64,000 bases of DNA from Apostichopus japonicus (taxonomy: Eukaryota > Echinodermata > Holothuroidea > Aspidochirotida > Stichopodidae): contig NC_092577.1 in NCBI RefSeq assembly GCF_037975245.1, positions 23,834,398-23,898,397 of the forward strand, written 5' to 3'. The notes under the pieces are model-generated. The model worked only from the letters and a program-made list of their open reading frames with translations, was not told where the DNA came from and did not search any database. Below are positions 36,801-49,754 of this stretch, piece after piece (position 1 is the first letter of the stretch; every line of letters starts with the position of its first letter). Made by a program: the position numbers and the translations under genes.

Positions 36801-39800
36801 TTAAGGTTAGGGTATACTGTACGTGGATTTGAACAATGGTAAATACAATGGGGTCCTCGGTTGGAATGTAATACAAACATGTGTGCGTGTTTGTGTGTGT
36901 GTATCTATATAAATATATATAAATCTATATATATATATATATGTACTCACCATGGGTTTGGTTGGATAATGCATCAGCCAGTTCCTTCTTAGAAGTTTTC
37001 AGTGACTCCTCAGCACGTTTACTTCTTTGCAAGATAATGTTACCTGAAATGAAACAAATGGCCAACAAATATCTTATTAGATCAGGATGCACCATCTGCC
37101 TATTGTGCTATCATAGAAATGTGGAACCATTTAGATTTCCAAATTGCCGCCCACTACGCCCATCAACATCATCGCAAACATAACTCAAGAAAATATGCAG
37201 GACCTTCATCATCACAAGAAATTTTAATCTAATTTCAGTGAAAAAAGGGTTTTGATCACTTTAAATTGTTCACTGAATATTTTGTTTACATTTGTGACAA
37301 TTGGACTGAATATGAACTTATGTCGAATTTGAAATGTTCCAAATATTTGCAATTGTCACTGTGGGATGGCTTTTATACCTTGTATGTACTGCAATGATGA
37401 AGCCACAACTGTATTAGTCAGGCCCACGAATGGCACTGTACAGTATAAGATACCAAAGTTTCACTTGCATTCTTTGTTCAAGTTTTAATGAGAATTAAGA
37501 AAAAAAGAGAAAGAATGGTCACAGAGAATATTTGTATTCTCCTGAAAGTGGTTCCAGATCAGAGGTGGAATCATCGAGATGAGATTTGTGACAATTTCTC
37601 TTAAAAGCACCAAGATTAAATATAGAAACTAATCTACAAGAACACAATCATATAGTCATATATTTTAACTTTTGCTTCTAACCATTTTACAGTTTCTTAT
37701 ATACAATAATGACTTATACAACCAGGAATGATAAACCAATCATGTGATATAGCTTTTTTGTGTGATATACAGTGCATTTCTTTCACTAAAAATATTTTTC
37801 ACAATCAAATTAATTCACTCTAGCAGCCTACAGTACACTAGTTAAATTTATGGTAAACTCATCAGCTCTTATTACCTGGCATGACGGTTTGTGGCCATAA
37901 ATGTGAAAGGCAGGCACTGCAAGAGCAATTTTTGAAAGGAGCTCAGTTTGCCCAGTCTTCTGTGAAAAGAAAAAGGAAAGGCATGTCATTTTACACCAAA
38001 AAGACAAACTAGAGCACCATTGTGTTGTGCATAGCTCAGACATTATTCTTACAGCATTCCACATATGCCATAAAACTAATGACATGTATACAATCCCTAT
38101 CATTTGGTGAACATTTCATCAACTTCCATCTGAGCATGCATGCATATTTGGAATAGTATAATTTAAACACCTCTGAGTAGATTTTATCCATATATACCAC
38201 TGATCCAAAATTAAGCCTATAATTCAATGACGACTGGTTTTGCGAGTCCATTGGTATGTGTCAGTCTCAAGTTAGCAATACAATATATAAATACAAAATA
38301 GTTAGCAATGCAGTACTGTTATGACAGACACTCAATAGTGTGCCAGCATGCTGTCCATTTGTGCTAAAGATATTATGAAAATTACCTTCAGGTGGGCTGC
38401 CAACATGCATGCAATATCATAGAGCACGTAGTGTTTTGTTGTTGGGGACTCAGCTATCAAATGACGGATGAGGTACACAGCATTTCCAATTCTAAGAAAC
38501 AAACATATTGGAACAATGTACTTTCATGAAATATGATTATCGTCCTGTGTTGTGGAAACACAAAATCAACAATGCATGAGTACCTAAAAGAGCATCAATG
38601 GTGCAATACTCATTTCACTCCACCATTAAATGAGTTCAGCTGTTGTAGCATTATTATATTTGAGCAACATTAATGTATCCCTATCATCTTCAGGGAAAAA
38701 TACTTCTTTTTCCATGCAATATGACCAAAGCATGACCCATTTAAGAATGTCTACTCCATATTCCCAAACAAAATTTACAGTGACTACCACAGCATTTAAT
38801 GACAAACCACCCCTCAATGATAGAACATGCAATCTGTTGGAGAAGATGCATCTTCATGGCCTTTCTTCAGACAATGACCTCTAATGATCTTTAGATAATG
38901 ACATAATCCCACACTTCCTGAACACCCTCACGGAAGTACTATACAAGCATTATCATGACAGACTCGAATATAGAATTTGTACGAGGAGAATCTGCAATGT
39001 GTGTTTTCAATAAATTCACCAACCCATACATGGCCCTTAACACTTAAGTTGCTGTGGATACTGTCATAACAATTAACTATCAACATTGTCCCATTTAAAC
39101 TGTGTGAGAAGATACTTTTTTGTGTTTGTTATGATATGATGTTCTTTAAGTTTGACATGGAATTCATTCAAACATTCAACAGCCTCTCATCTGATCAGCA
39201 TTGTGATCAAGTTCTCAGATGACCCAACATTCTATTTTGTATTTTATCAATTTGGTTACAATTTTGTACTTAGTGGACAGCCATCGCAATAGATTAATTA
39301 GCACACTTGCTGGCATGAGCTACACACACATTGGTTGTGTCTTCTTTTATACTTAAAAATTTCAGAAGAATGTCACATTTGATCTAGTTTTCATCAAACT
39401 TTGACATAATGTCACAATCATTTTTCATGAGCATTAAGTTTGTGCCTACTGAAGGGGATTGCTGTATTCATGGTTTGATGAATTGATATTTCTATACTGA
39501 CTTAGAAACAATTATTAAATGTAGAGAAAAGTTATAAGCTATATAGGACATGAAACAATGGAGACACCCCAGTTTTCCCCGGTGAAGATTCATGTGTACC
39601 TAATATAAACAAGGCACAGCTGGCACATATATCTCCAAGTATCTTCAATAGCACTAGCAGATATAGTTTGGAGTTGTTCAATGTCATTCAGGTCATCAAC
39701 AAATCATGTTCAAGAATCTGCTTCAAGAGATACAGATAAACTTACTGCTCGCCTTGCTTCAAATTAAAAAAGAAAAGAGTCATTTCATGCCGACACACAG

Positions 39801-42800
39801 CACCAAATAGACCTGTCTCATCTATCTGTCCAGAAGTTTTGTCTGTGTGGATCAGGCTTCCAGCCTGGAATGAGCTGCAGTTCTGCATATTAAGAAAGAA
39901 ATGATAATACACATGATGGGTTCATTAGACTATCAATTTGATTTAAAGAAGATGAGAATACTAACTTAGATCGTATTCCAATATGTAGTACTAACAACGT
40001 CTGATGCATCCTTTGCAGCAGAGTCCATGATTCTCTCTGTTGAGTGGTTGGGTTTGAGACTTTTGTTGGTGGATATAGTAAGTCATGTAACATGGATTGC
40101 CTTATCAAATTGAATGCTTTCATCAACTTACACCTGAGAGATGCTGCAAATCAGGATCGTATCATCAGCACAGATTCTGATTATTACCAGGCAATGCAAT
40201 CATTCAACAAAGTTATCCTAAAGTTAACTAAAATGTGAAAAATGCATGCACCCTGGAATCAATAAACATCCTTAAACATCACGCAGTGCATATATGCTAT
40301 GCAGATTTATAGATGTACATCTCATTGTTCACGGTGAAACACAGTGATAGTAAACTGACTTACTTGTTCTGTGGTTTTAGCCTGCTTGTATCCTTTAAGG
40401 AAAGTGTCAACTTCAGATTGATTTATAAAAAAAGTTTCATTATATCTTGGTGGGGAGTAACTCTCGCCAGACTTCTTCCACCGCTTCAGCCCAAACATTC
40501 CATCGAGGCTTACTATCCTCCTCCCTCCTGTCTTTGGGTGAAAACAGAGAAATGAGACTTGCATATGAGATTTTGTATTTTCAGTTTTCTATGACAAACT
40601 GCTTGTGATAGTAATAACAATAGGGGAAAAAGAGCTGTGAATTTCTTGTAAGATGCATTTTCTTTCCAAATATGGCTGAGCAGGGCCAATGATGTCCACC
40701 ATAAACCAGTTTACCTTTTGAATTAAAGCATTTTTCTCATCCATAGTTCTTTAGTTAATTTTTTATTTCAGATACAACATGATTTTGTGTGATCAAGTGC
40801 GATCACATGTGGCACCCTTAAATACAAATGTGTGCCTGGTGTACACAGCTTGTACAAACAAGTCACTAGCTATAAAATCATGGTTTAAGAACATATCTCA
40901 TAGATTACACAAATTTTACAATTATATCCTCCCTTGAACATGAAATTGAACACCAGATGACATTCTCTGCCAATGAACTGTACAGATTGGTTGTGTATCA
41001 CATCAGAATGGGAAGAGATAACAATAAAAAGAAGTAACATAAAAGGCACCGAAAAGATTGGACCCTCATACAAAACACTTAAAACTTTCTGACAATTGAG
41101 AGCTAGCCATACCTTTGGACATGCTGGATTGCTTGCATCTAAAAACTGTTGGCTGTCAATCTGGCTCAACAGGAACTTAAACTCAGCAAAGCAGTCTCGT
41201 GACAGCATTGAGTATGGATTCTTCACCTGCATATGTGTATTGATTGACAATTAAATTCACAATTTTTCTAGTACAAGAGGGATTGTAAATTCTTTTAAAG
41301 AAACAACCAGAGACTGTGTTTATTCAAAGTATCTTTTGCCTCTATCCAAAATCATAAGACATTATTCACTGATGGACACAATATTTAAATGTACAAAAAA
41401 AAAAACAGTCTACCATGGTATTGCTGACTAAACATGGCCACAAGTTTGTATCATTGTTTGGCCAAAGAGATATCGATCACTGACCGTGCAGAACATATCA
41501 TGCAACATGAGATATAGATTAAAGTAGGATTCAGATTGTGTCTCATCTGTAAGTCTCGCCTGTATGTATGCCAGTTTACATAAAAAAACATGTATGTTAA
41601 ATCAACATGCATGGAATATAGTGAGTTGTGTCAATGACTTACACTGCAGAATTGACAATGTAATGCAGAGGCCATAAATAGGTGAGGGTTATGATTCCCT
41701 CAGCAGCACAAGTACATCATACCCCTTTTTGAACACGGTCACAAAACATATAACATAACAATAAACCAATGCTGATAACAGAAAGCATTTATCTTTTTGT
41801 CATCAATGAGGCAAATCAAGAATTAGCTTCTTAATGACACAAACAAGCATACACACACCCATACACACACGCATAAACACACGCATACATACATAAATAA
41901 ATACCAAAAAGTATTACATTACCAGAGATGGTAAACATGGTGGTGGTATCCAGAACAGAGCATCACACAGGCTTTTCAGGGAAATGTGACACTCCAGTGA
42001 CATTACCCTCAACCAACACATAAGGTCCCAATGGAAAGCTACCTCTGGTCTGGTTGGTGTTCCTGGCCATAACCTCATGGACACAAGTTGCTTTGTGTCT
42101 GTCCAGCAGCCACACAATTTAATTGGGACACAGTGCTGTCGTCCTGTCAGTAAATGGACACAAAGACAAAAACTGTATATATATATGGCATATGTAGCCA
42201 ACCATAAAGACAAACTTTTCAAACAAATTATTAACCTGAAGAATGTAAACAGTGGAATTAAGTATTACCTTTAATGTCTACAACAACAATTGGACGCTCC
42301 TTCTGGGAGCTGCATTGGTGCAGTGCATGAGGCTCCCATGGCTCCTGTTTGATGAAGGCTGGAGAGAAACTTCCATCCTTTACAATAAAAAGGTAAAAAA
42401 AGGAGTAGCCAATAAGATTCAATTGTTACAAACATGACACATTTTAATCAAAAGAAGACTAAGAATGTCAATTGCATTTTTTGACTCAATTGAAATACTT
42501 GACTTCTAAAAAAATACTGAAAATGAACGACAAAGTTGCATGGTGATAATTGAAATGATGGTCATAACCAGCTTGAAACACTTAGAGATAGGCATAAAAT
42601 GTGTGCTCAATTTAAGTTGTGCTTGGAAATTAATGGCAGTGACTTTGTGTTTATATGTCATTACTTGAACATTTTCCATTATTAGCCATTTGTTGAAGAG
42701 CATGTTGAGTTTGCAGTTACAAGTATAGCACTGAAAATGGCAATATTAGTGTATCACATGACAGCCTGATACCAGACGTATTATTAGTGTACTGTATACG

Positions 42801-43502
42801 TATCTAGAGGGACAATATTAGTGTACCTCATGACAGCCCATTACAGTGGTGTACATGATAAAAAAGGCTTGCAGAGGGAGGGGGGGGGGCAACACTCCCA
42901 TCTGAAAGGACAAACATATAAACATTATATCACTGGCTATGGAATCACCCAAATACACGATCAAAACATATATGCCACCAAAAAGAAATTGAGCTTTAAA
43001 ACTAGACCACTAATGAACAGACCTTCCAAAAGCTAGGAAGGTGGAGCTTTCCCTGGTGTGTAGCCACTGCATGCTTCATGCAAAAGTAGACTGCTGGTCC
43101 ACAGTCACTGCATCTACAGGTTGGTGAGGAGTTACAACCACTAATGTTGCAGGTTGCAGTGGAAGGTAGCACTTCTGTCCTCACATACTGCGCCAGCAAC
43201 TCCTCACGTTGTTTAGCCCATTCCTCTTGGCTGGATCGCCTCTTCTCTGCATATGACCTTGTAGCTTGTGGTCTGCTTTCTGCACTGCTAGGTTCATCGC
43301 ACTCTGGGGGTTGTGGAGCCAAATCACCATCAACAAGGCTATTGAACAGCTCACGGAAGGTTGCCTTCCTCTTCCTGTTCCTGTTCGAATGAACCTTGAT
43401 CTTCTTGATGCTCACTCGCCCAGTTGGTGTGACATGGACCATCCTTGAAAATTTTGCTGGGCGCTTGCCCAGTTGGGCCTTTGCTTGGTATGACATATGT
43501 AC
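33801..43502 (-). CDS. KDZ/Zisupton-type transposase, multi-exon, one key exon not found
   Basis: In-frame exons with GT/AG borders run 43502-43023 (ATG at 43496), 42377-42269, 42143-41923, 41559-41485, 41226-41113, 40531-40364, 39882-39746, 38491-38386, 37959-37876, 37043-36951, 36411-36352, 35732-35666 and 34402-33801 (stop). Exon 1 ends in the cysteine cluster typical of KDZ proteins (CRCSDCGPAVYFCMKHAVAT). Then come GRQHCVPIKLCGC, VSMRLWPGTP, the catalytic-type blocks IVSLDGMFGLKRW and IDETGLFGAVCRHE, YDIACMLAAHLK, and VPAFHIYGHKPSCQ. KDZ transposases are RNase H-fold DNA transposases. The block that normally follows (GLTDGE...ERLWSYL) is missing between 37876 and 37043, and phases do not join at that gap or between the last two exons. 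So the gene may be inactive, or small exons escaped me. About 770 residues are covered. Confidence 0.8.
36880..36945. repeat. GT/TA microsatellite
   Basis: A GTGTGTGT run passes into TATATATATA within an intron of the KDZ gene. Confidence 0.8.
41845..41905. repeat. CA-rich microsatellite
   Basis: Imperfect CACACA/CATACA repeats ending in ATAAATAAATA lie in an intron of the KDZ gene. Confidence 0.75.
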
Positions 43503-44479
43503 CTGAAAAATGACACCAGGATTATACTTAGCACTGGAACCATCGGTGGCACAAGTTCTGCCTATCCCTCAAACAAATGTTGCCAGAAGAATTCCTTCAC
43601 TGTGATTCACATGAACTGTACAACACCATAATTATCATATACAGTAGGGCACCAAATCCAGGCACAGGGGGACAGGCCCTACATTTTGAGCTGAGGATAA
43701 ACCATTAAACACAAAATTTAATACACCCCCACCCCCCCCCCTCACCTTTAATACTTTGCATAACCATCAAAATGTCTCCACATTTCCAAGAGATAACTAA
43801 CCCTGGAGGTTAAGCAAGAAAAAAAAATTGAACTCAGCAGAATTGCTGTGTGAAATGCCTCAATAGGTGCTATACATTAACATAATAATAATATGGCAAT
43901 AGAAACTTCTGTTTGTTAGACTGTAGGCCTTCATTTAATAGTGTACATCCAATGTCATTTGAAGATAATTAAGTACTTTATTCTTAAGCCCAAAATTTGG
44001 TTAATTTTCCAGAGCTCCATGCTACAGCATATGGGGAAGAATAAAAAAAAACTTTTCCTTTGGAAAATTTGGTATTTCTGGTTTGTGAATTTGGGAAAAG
44101 GGGTTTATTTCTGTCCTTCACTTGGTTTCAAAACAACTTTGTTTGTCATGGCTGCACTGCAGCGATGTCGAAAGGGGTGCATTTGTCTACCTCATGAATT
44201 GAGAAAGTGGTCAGATGCTGGGGTATACACTCTCGTCTATTGGATGGGGACATTAAAGGGCCGCCCCGGGAGCAGGAAAGGGAGCGAATTCACACCGCTC
44301 AGCTGTCTAATTATCCTCTTAACACCTATTGAAAAGTGAAGGCTTGAAATAAGCCAGTGTTCTAACATCGATAGGGTCTCAAATAAGCTAATGTAAGGCT
44401 TCCTGATCCTTGTGTCTCTAAACTAAAAACTTAACTAACCTAACCATCACTTTATGAAACTCGTTCAGGGCGGTTACAT
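43503..44479. other. Upstream region of the KDZ gene
   Basis: No coding sequence that I can support. A plus-strand frame at 43941-44339 (132 codons) has no recognisable domain and lies upstream of the divergent gene; I treat it as chance. The exon before 43502 is presumably a 5' UTR exon somewhere here or beyond. Confidence 0.4.
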
Positions 44480-44670
44480 CTCTATGTTCCGACGTCTCTA
44501 TGTTCCGACAATTTTTTTGGACTAATTTTTTTTACCCAAAGTTTTTAGGACTCAATTTTTTTGGACCAAAATTGTTGACCAACATGTTTTCGGACCAACT
44601 TTTTTCGGACCAAAATTATTTAAGACCAATATGTTTTTATGACCAAATTTTTTTTGGACCAAAATTTTTG

Positions 44671-45418
44671 ACACCAACATGTTTTCGGAGCAAAATTTTT
44701 TTGGACCAAACTGATTTTGGTCCCAAAAATTTCACTACAAACAATTTATTTTCGGGTCACAAGCACTATTTGGGTCATAAGAAACCTTGGGCCCTTTTTT
44801 CCTGATACAAAATTTGTTGCGTCCAAAAAATTGTGTCCCCGAAAAAGGTAGGTCAGAAAAATGTTGGTCCAAAAAAATTGAGTCCCCCCAAAAAAATTGG
44901 GTCCCCAAAAAAAAATTTGACACCAACATGTTTTCGGAGCAAAATTTTTTTTGACCAAACTGATTTTGGTCCCAAAAATTTCACTACAAACAATTTATTT
45001 TCGGGTCACAAGCACTATTTGGGTCATAAGAAACCTTGGGCCCTTTTTTCCTGATGCAAAATTTGTTGCATCCAAACAATTGTGTCCCCGAAAAAGGTAG
45101 GTCAGAAAAATGTTGGTCCAAAAAAATTGAGTCCCCCAAAAAAAATTGGGTCCCCCAAAAAAAATTTCACACCAACATGTTTTCGGAGCAAAATTTTTTT
45201 GGATCAAACTGATTTTGGTCCCAAAAATTTCACTACAAACAATTTATTTTCGGGTCACAAGCACTATTTGGGTCATAAGAAACCTTGGGCCCTTTTTTCC
45301 TGATACAAAATTTGTTGCGTCCAAAAAATTGTGTCCCCGAAAAAGGTAGGTCAGAAAAATGTTGGTCCAAAAAAATTGAGTCCCCCAAAAAAATTGGGTC
45401 CCCAAAAATTTGTGGCCC
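44671..45418. repeat. Three tandem copies of a 249-bp A/T-tract satellite unit
   Basis: Copies begin ACACCAACATGTTTTCGGAG at 44671, 44920 and 45169, period 249 bp both times. They are nearly identical, with mainly homopolymer-length differences. Each unit goes from T-rich TTTTGGACC words to A-rich GGTCCAAAAA words, so it is internally an imperfect palindrome. Degenerate material of the same type extends from about 44480 to 45475. Open frames across it on both strands follow from the repeat and are not genes. Confidence 0.9.
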
Positions 45419-45475
45419 AAAAAATTAAGTCCCCCAAAAAAAAAATTTGGTCCGAAAAATGGGGGCCCAAAAAGA

Positions 45476-46480
45476 TTAATTGGAAATTAACTAAAGTCAA
45501 CTAGTTCTGCAACTGCGAGTCAAGTAACATTTACGCCTAACTTAATTAGGCCTAGCTACAGCATGGCCTAGTTTAGTTATAACATACTCACATCAACAAT
45601 TCACAAAATCAGGAGATAACAAGTCACAAAATTTGGTCGATACAATACACCCCCTAATAAGCGTACGTTCTTGTTTCGTCAGGCTGCCTTGGGATTCTCG
45701 ACCATTCGTAAAGCAAATATATTTATACTATAGTTTCGGTAAATTAACTATGTCACCTGTTGCGTAATACCAGGGTACGGGTTAAACAGCTCATTGCTAT
45801 TGACTTGGAATTTCTACATACATTTCTACATACATTTCTCATACATTTCTACAAGGTTATTGCCCTATCAATACACATATGTCTAATCGCTACTAACCTT
45901 ACTGCAAACGTACGAACTGGGTGGAAAAAGCTGTCATGGTACTGAATATTAATGATATCAACTCGGCAGTGGGAGGAGTCGCTTGCCGTTTTTCATCTAA
46001 TTATAGAATATAATTCTGCACACGTAATTGTAATTTATCGCTGGACCTGTGTCGCCAAACTCGGGCAATTTCACGCGAATTTTTGGTAACACCGAGTTGG
46101 AATATTGTGAATTGTCACCGTCACTATCAACTTCCGATGATTTCGTGCCAGCTGGAGCTTGCATTCAGTACAATTTCTCAAATTGGTGGGTTTTTCAACG
46201 AGTGAGTGGATACTATACTGAGTGTGCGTTAAGGTAGCATACGTCTAACGTTACACATGTGGATTATTCCCTGTAGCCTATCCTATTATTCCTAGGCCTA
46301 GTCTGCGGTTATCTGTGCAAGAAGTAATACCCGCCCGTGTCGCGGGCAAAGTCTGTGGCTGATTGTGATGTAGGCTCAGGCGCTGTTCAGTATACGATAA
46401 TTATGAGGTCTATGGAACTGTTTGGAAATGTGGAGTGCGGACACACTTGTCACATCTGACTTCTGAAATTCACCGCAGAT
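45476..46480. other. Region between KDZ and RecQ genes
   Basis: No gene seen. It separates two divergently transcribed genes and may hold the RecQ promoter, but no defined element is visible. Confidence 0.4.
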
Positions 46481-49459
46481 ATGAATATGGCCAGTATGGG
46501 TTACTTTCCTGTACCACAAGAACTTTTGCATGACTGCATCAGGAAAACGCTTGAGAAGGTACCGGTCAACATTTCCTTCGAACAGTTATTGCCAGAACAG
46601 ATAAGATGTATTGAAAACGTGGTAAATGGTAAAGATACCTTTCTTATGCTGCCTACTGGTTCAGGGAAAACACTGCCATTCCAGATTGTTTCAAGTGTTG
46701 TGAAGGAACTGAGGCAACATGACAAGGCCTATCAACAGCACTTCCCATCTCAACCTATCGTCATTGTTGTGAGCCCACTGCTTAGCCTGATGCGATCCCA
46801 TGTGCAGCAAGTCTCAATTCCCCAGAGGATGAGAGGATCAAACTGGGACATTTTGAGGTTGTTTTAGGATCTCCAGAGTCATGGCTCAACTCGACAACTT
46901 GGAGAGAGGTCCTGCTTACTCCAGAGTTTCAACAACGGATCATTTGCTTGGTGACTGATGAGGTCCATTGTGTGCCAAAATGGTGAGTCTAAATGGGCGT
47001 GATTCATACTTAATATCCAGTGGGGGGGGGGGGGGAAAGATTAGGAGAGAAGACCGGTATGATAGTAAATGTACATTTGGTACAAGATCTTGCGGCAGCT
47101 TTTGTAAGTTTGTACATCGGATATTGTGTGACCAATAGATCCTGATGTCAGTCTGTATTTTGACAGAGAAACTGCGAGTATCACCCCCTCGACCCACTGC
47201 AATTCAGTTTCTGCTTGATACTCAATAAACCCCTCTCCGGTATGGGTTATTCTATGTCAACTCCACAAATTTCCTGCAAATCATGGCTGGGTGATGTCAG
47301 GAGCAGATTTCCCTCTGAACCGATGGAAAAAAAAGGCACAAATTCCAAACGGTTTTCGAGTTTATATGGTTATTTAAAAATTGCTACTGACCCCCAGATA
47401 TGCACTTGAAGAATACACAGCAGTAAATTTTTCCATTTTCAGGACATGATAGTTTCAGTTAGCTCAGAGATACAGCACTAAAACAACCTCCTCTGGTCAA
47501 ATCTTGGCCATATTTTGCAAAACTGTCATCAAAAAGTGGGTGACTATTTTCTTCTTGAACATAGAGGGTGCCAAACATTGCATTTTATTCTTCACGTCAG
47601 TGTCAGTGATGTTTCATTTTTAGACTCCCCTAGTTTGAAGAGTTTGTATGTAAAAGGAGTCATGTTGCAGTTTAATACTCATATGAATGGACTTACCAGC
47701 CATAGCACATCATAAAATTTTACATGGACTCAAATTACATACATGTCTCTAGAAAGGTATTATTGATGGCAGTTGTCTGCAAACAAAGCTAAGCATACTT
47801 GCAATTTTCACATGTTTGCCATCCAAAATTTGTGGGGAGGAGGGCCACAAAATGGTGAATGTTCTGACAACCCTGCCCCTTCATGTACAGTACCTCCCTA
47901 CCCTAAATGCAGAGTACAGTAGTACAGTATATATTTCCAGTCGACGTTGACTATTTACCATTTTCAATAAGGAAATTTTCTCAGGCTAAACAGTGATGTT
48001 AAAATACTGTGGAGTAGTTGGGTAGCATGTTGAATATATACTGCATCCGATATTGCTGTGATGTCGTCTCATTAGCAAATGGCAGATTATATACTGTACT
48101 ATGTGAACTGAGAAATCACAACCATGGCTGTCTGACATGGATAATGGAACAATATTAAAAAAAGGCATCATTTCCCCTATTCATTCTCTTGCAGGGGGCT
48201 TCAGGGCCGTAAGAAGGCTGAGGCTGTTTTCCGGGAGACATTTGGCCGCCTTGGAGAACTGAGGACCTTACTTCCAGAGGGAACCCCTATATTGGCCATG
48301 ACAGCGACAGCAACCAAGAAGTCAAGGAGAATGATATACCATTCATTATGTCTACGTTCTCCTGAGGAATTTGACATTCTTTCTGTCAATTCGAAAGATC
48401 CCAACCGTGGCAATCATAGATGGGGAGAAGGTGAAACTTGAACCGAGTGAACAGTTTGATCATGTCTTCAAACCTTTGGTGGAAGACATAGTGACGAAGA
48501 AGCGAGGTAGTGACTTGACAATAATTTATTGTCGAACAGTTAAGGAGTGTGGTGAGGTATACGAGTATTTCTCCCGTGAGCTAGGCAGTGAGGGTTATAG
48601 TTTTGAAGGTGCTGCTAGGATTAGTGCAAACCGACTTTTTGCAATGTTCCACCACTCAACTCCAGATGAAATCAAGAATGATGTCCTAAAATCACTTATT
48701 GATGATGGACACTACAGGCTGATCATTGCTACAAATGCATTGGGGATGGGCATCAACGCACGTCATGTGAGGAGAGTGTTCAATGTTGGCATACCAGAAG
48801 ACATTGAAGCCTACATCCAGGAGATTGGCCGAGCTGGAAGAGATGGACAGCGATCACATGTCATTCTCTTCTATAAGTCTTTTCATCTTCTGCAAGCTGA
48901 TGAGACGATGAAATCCTACGCCAGAAATACATCTATTTGCCCTAGGGCATTGCTAATGAAGCAGTTTCAGGCCCTGAAAGAGACTGAACCTCATCATGAC
49001 TGTTGTGATCTATGTGAGGCAAAGTGCAAGTGCAGTGTCTGGGAAACAACGAGCCGAGTTGACAGTATTGCTGTATCGAATGAGTCACAAAAGGTCACAT
49101 CTCCTGTACTCATCCGTGTGGCTACGTCCGAGGATGAGAAACTGCTCCGATGTGCCCTACTTGAATACAGAGATTGTCTACTCCGATGCAGTGCAAATTA
49201 CAATTCGGTGGGATCAGGATTCTCCACCCAGCTGATCGATCAGGTCGTACAGCATTTGCCATTCATATCTGGATCAGATTACATTCAGCAGCATTTGTGT
49301 TCATTTAGTGAAAGCCATGCCATAGCAATTTTCAGCATTATCCATGAGCTTGACGTTGGATCAGATGATGATCAGTCCGTATTTCCAGAACTGAGTGAGA
49401 TCCTGGATGATAGAGTTAATATGGCTGATTTCAGCTTATCTGACCTTGAGGATGACTAG
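46481..49459 (+). pseudogene. RecQ-type DNA helicase, two exons, two frame breaks
   Basis: An ATG at 46481 opens a superfamily 2 helicase of the RecQ type, which unwinds DNA 3'-5' with ATP. Exon 1 (46481-46982) has LLPEQ (motif 0), FLMLPTGSGKT (Walker A, residues ~54-64), VVSPLLSLM, then in another frame GHFEVVLGSPESW and TDEVHCVPKW (DEVH instead of DEAH). Exon 2 (48195-49459) has AMTATAT, IIYCRTVKEC, IIATNALGMGI and the RecQ motif VI QEIGRAGRDG, followed by a zinc-site-like CCDLCEAKCKC and an acidic end, SDLEDD. The frame changes near 46805-46830, where some 20 residues expected between motif Ia and the next block seem lost, and again near 48415-48430. The intron has a good GTGAGT donor and TTGCAG acceptor. 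It is either a decayed copy or a copy with assembly errors. Confidence 0.8.
46983..48194 (+). other. Intron of the RecQ-type gene
   Basis: The 1.2-kb intron has no recognisable gene. It contains a run of G at 47023-47034. Confidence 0.6.
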
Positions 49460-49499
49460 ATAATGCATTGTTTATTGCATTTTGACTATATATTGACTA

Positions 49500-49745
49500 G
49501 GTTTTCAGAAGGCCTTTGATAAAGTTCGCCACCAGCGTCTTTTACTTAGGCCGAAGATCATGGGTGTCATAGGGGATTTACTGTCTTGGATGGGGAATTG
49601 GCTTGGTAATAGGGAACAGAGGGTGGTAATTAAAGGCTGTGCTTCTTCTTCTTGGCAGAACGTTACTAGTGGGGTTCCACAAGGGTCTGTATTAGGTCCC
49701 TTGTTGTTTGTTGCCTATATAAATGACATCGACGGAGATATTTTG
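49500..49745 (+). mobile_element. LINE reverse-transcriptase fragment (Jockey/CR1-like)
   Basis: Translation gives [15 protein letters not shown], then [33 protein letters not shown] and YINDID, the RT blocks around motif B of Jockey/CR1-type LINEs. The catalytic YADD is absent because the fragment stops about 40 bp after the stop codon of the next-block region. It lies only 40 bp beyond the RecQ stop and is a truncated dead scrap. Confidence 0.8.
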
Positions 49746-49754
49746 TGTACAGCT

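Noticed and set aside
43941-44339. 132-codon plus-strand frame upstream of the KDZ gene
   Set aside because: No motif and no splice context; a random frame of this length is plausible.
44500-45349. Several repeated open frames of about 70-100 codons
   Set aside because: They are readings of the 249-bp satellite on both strands and not genes.
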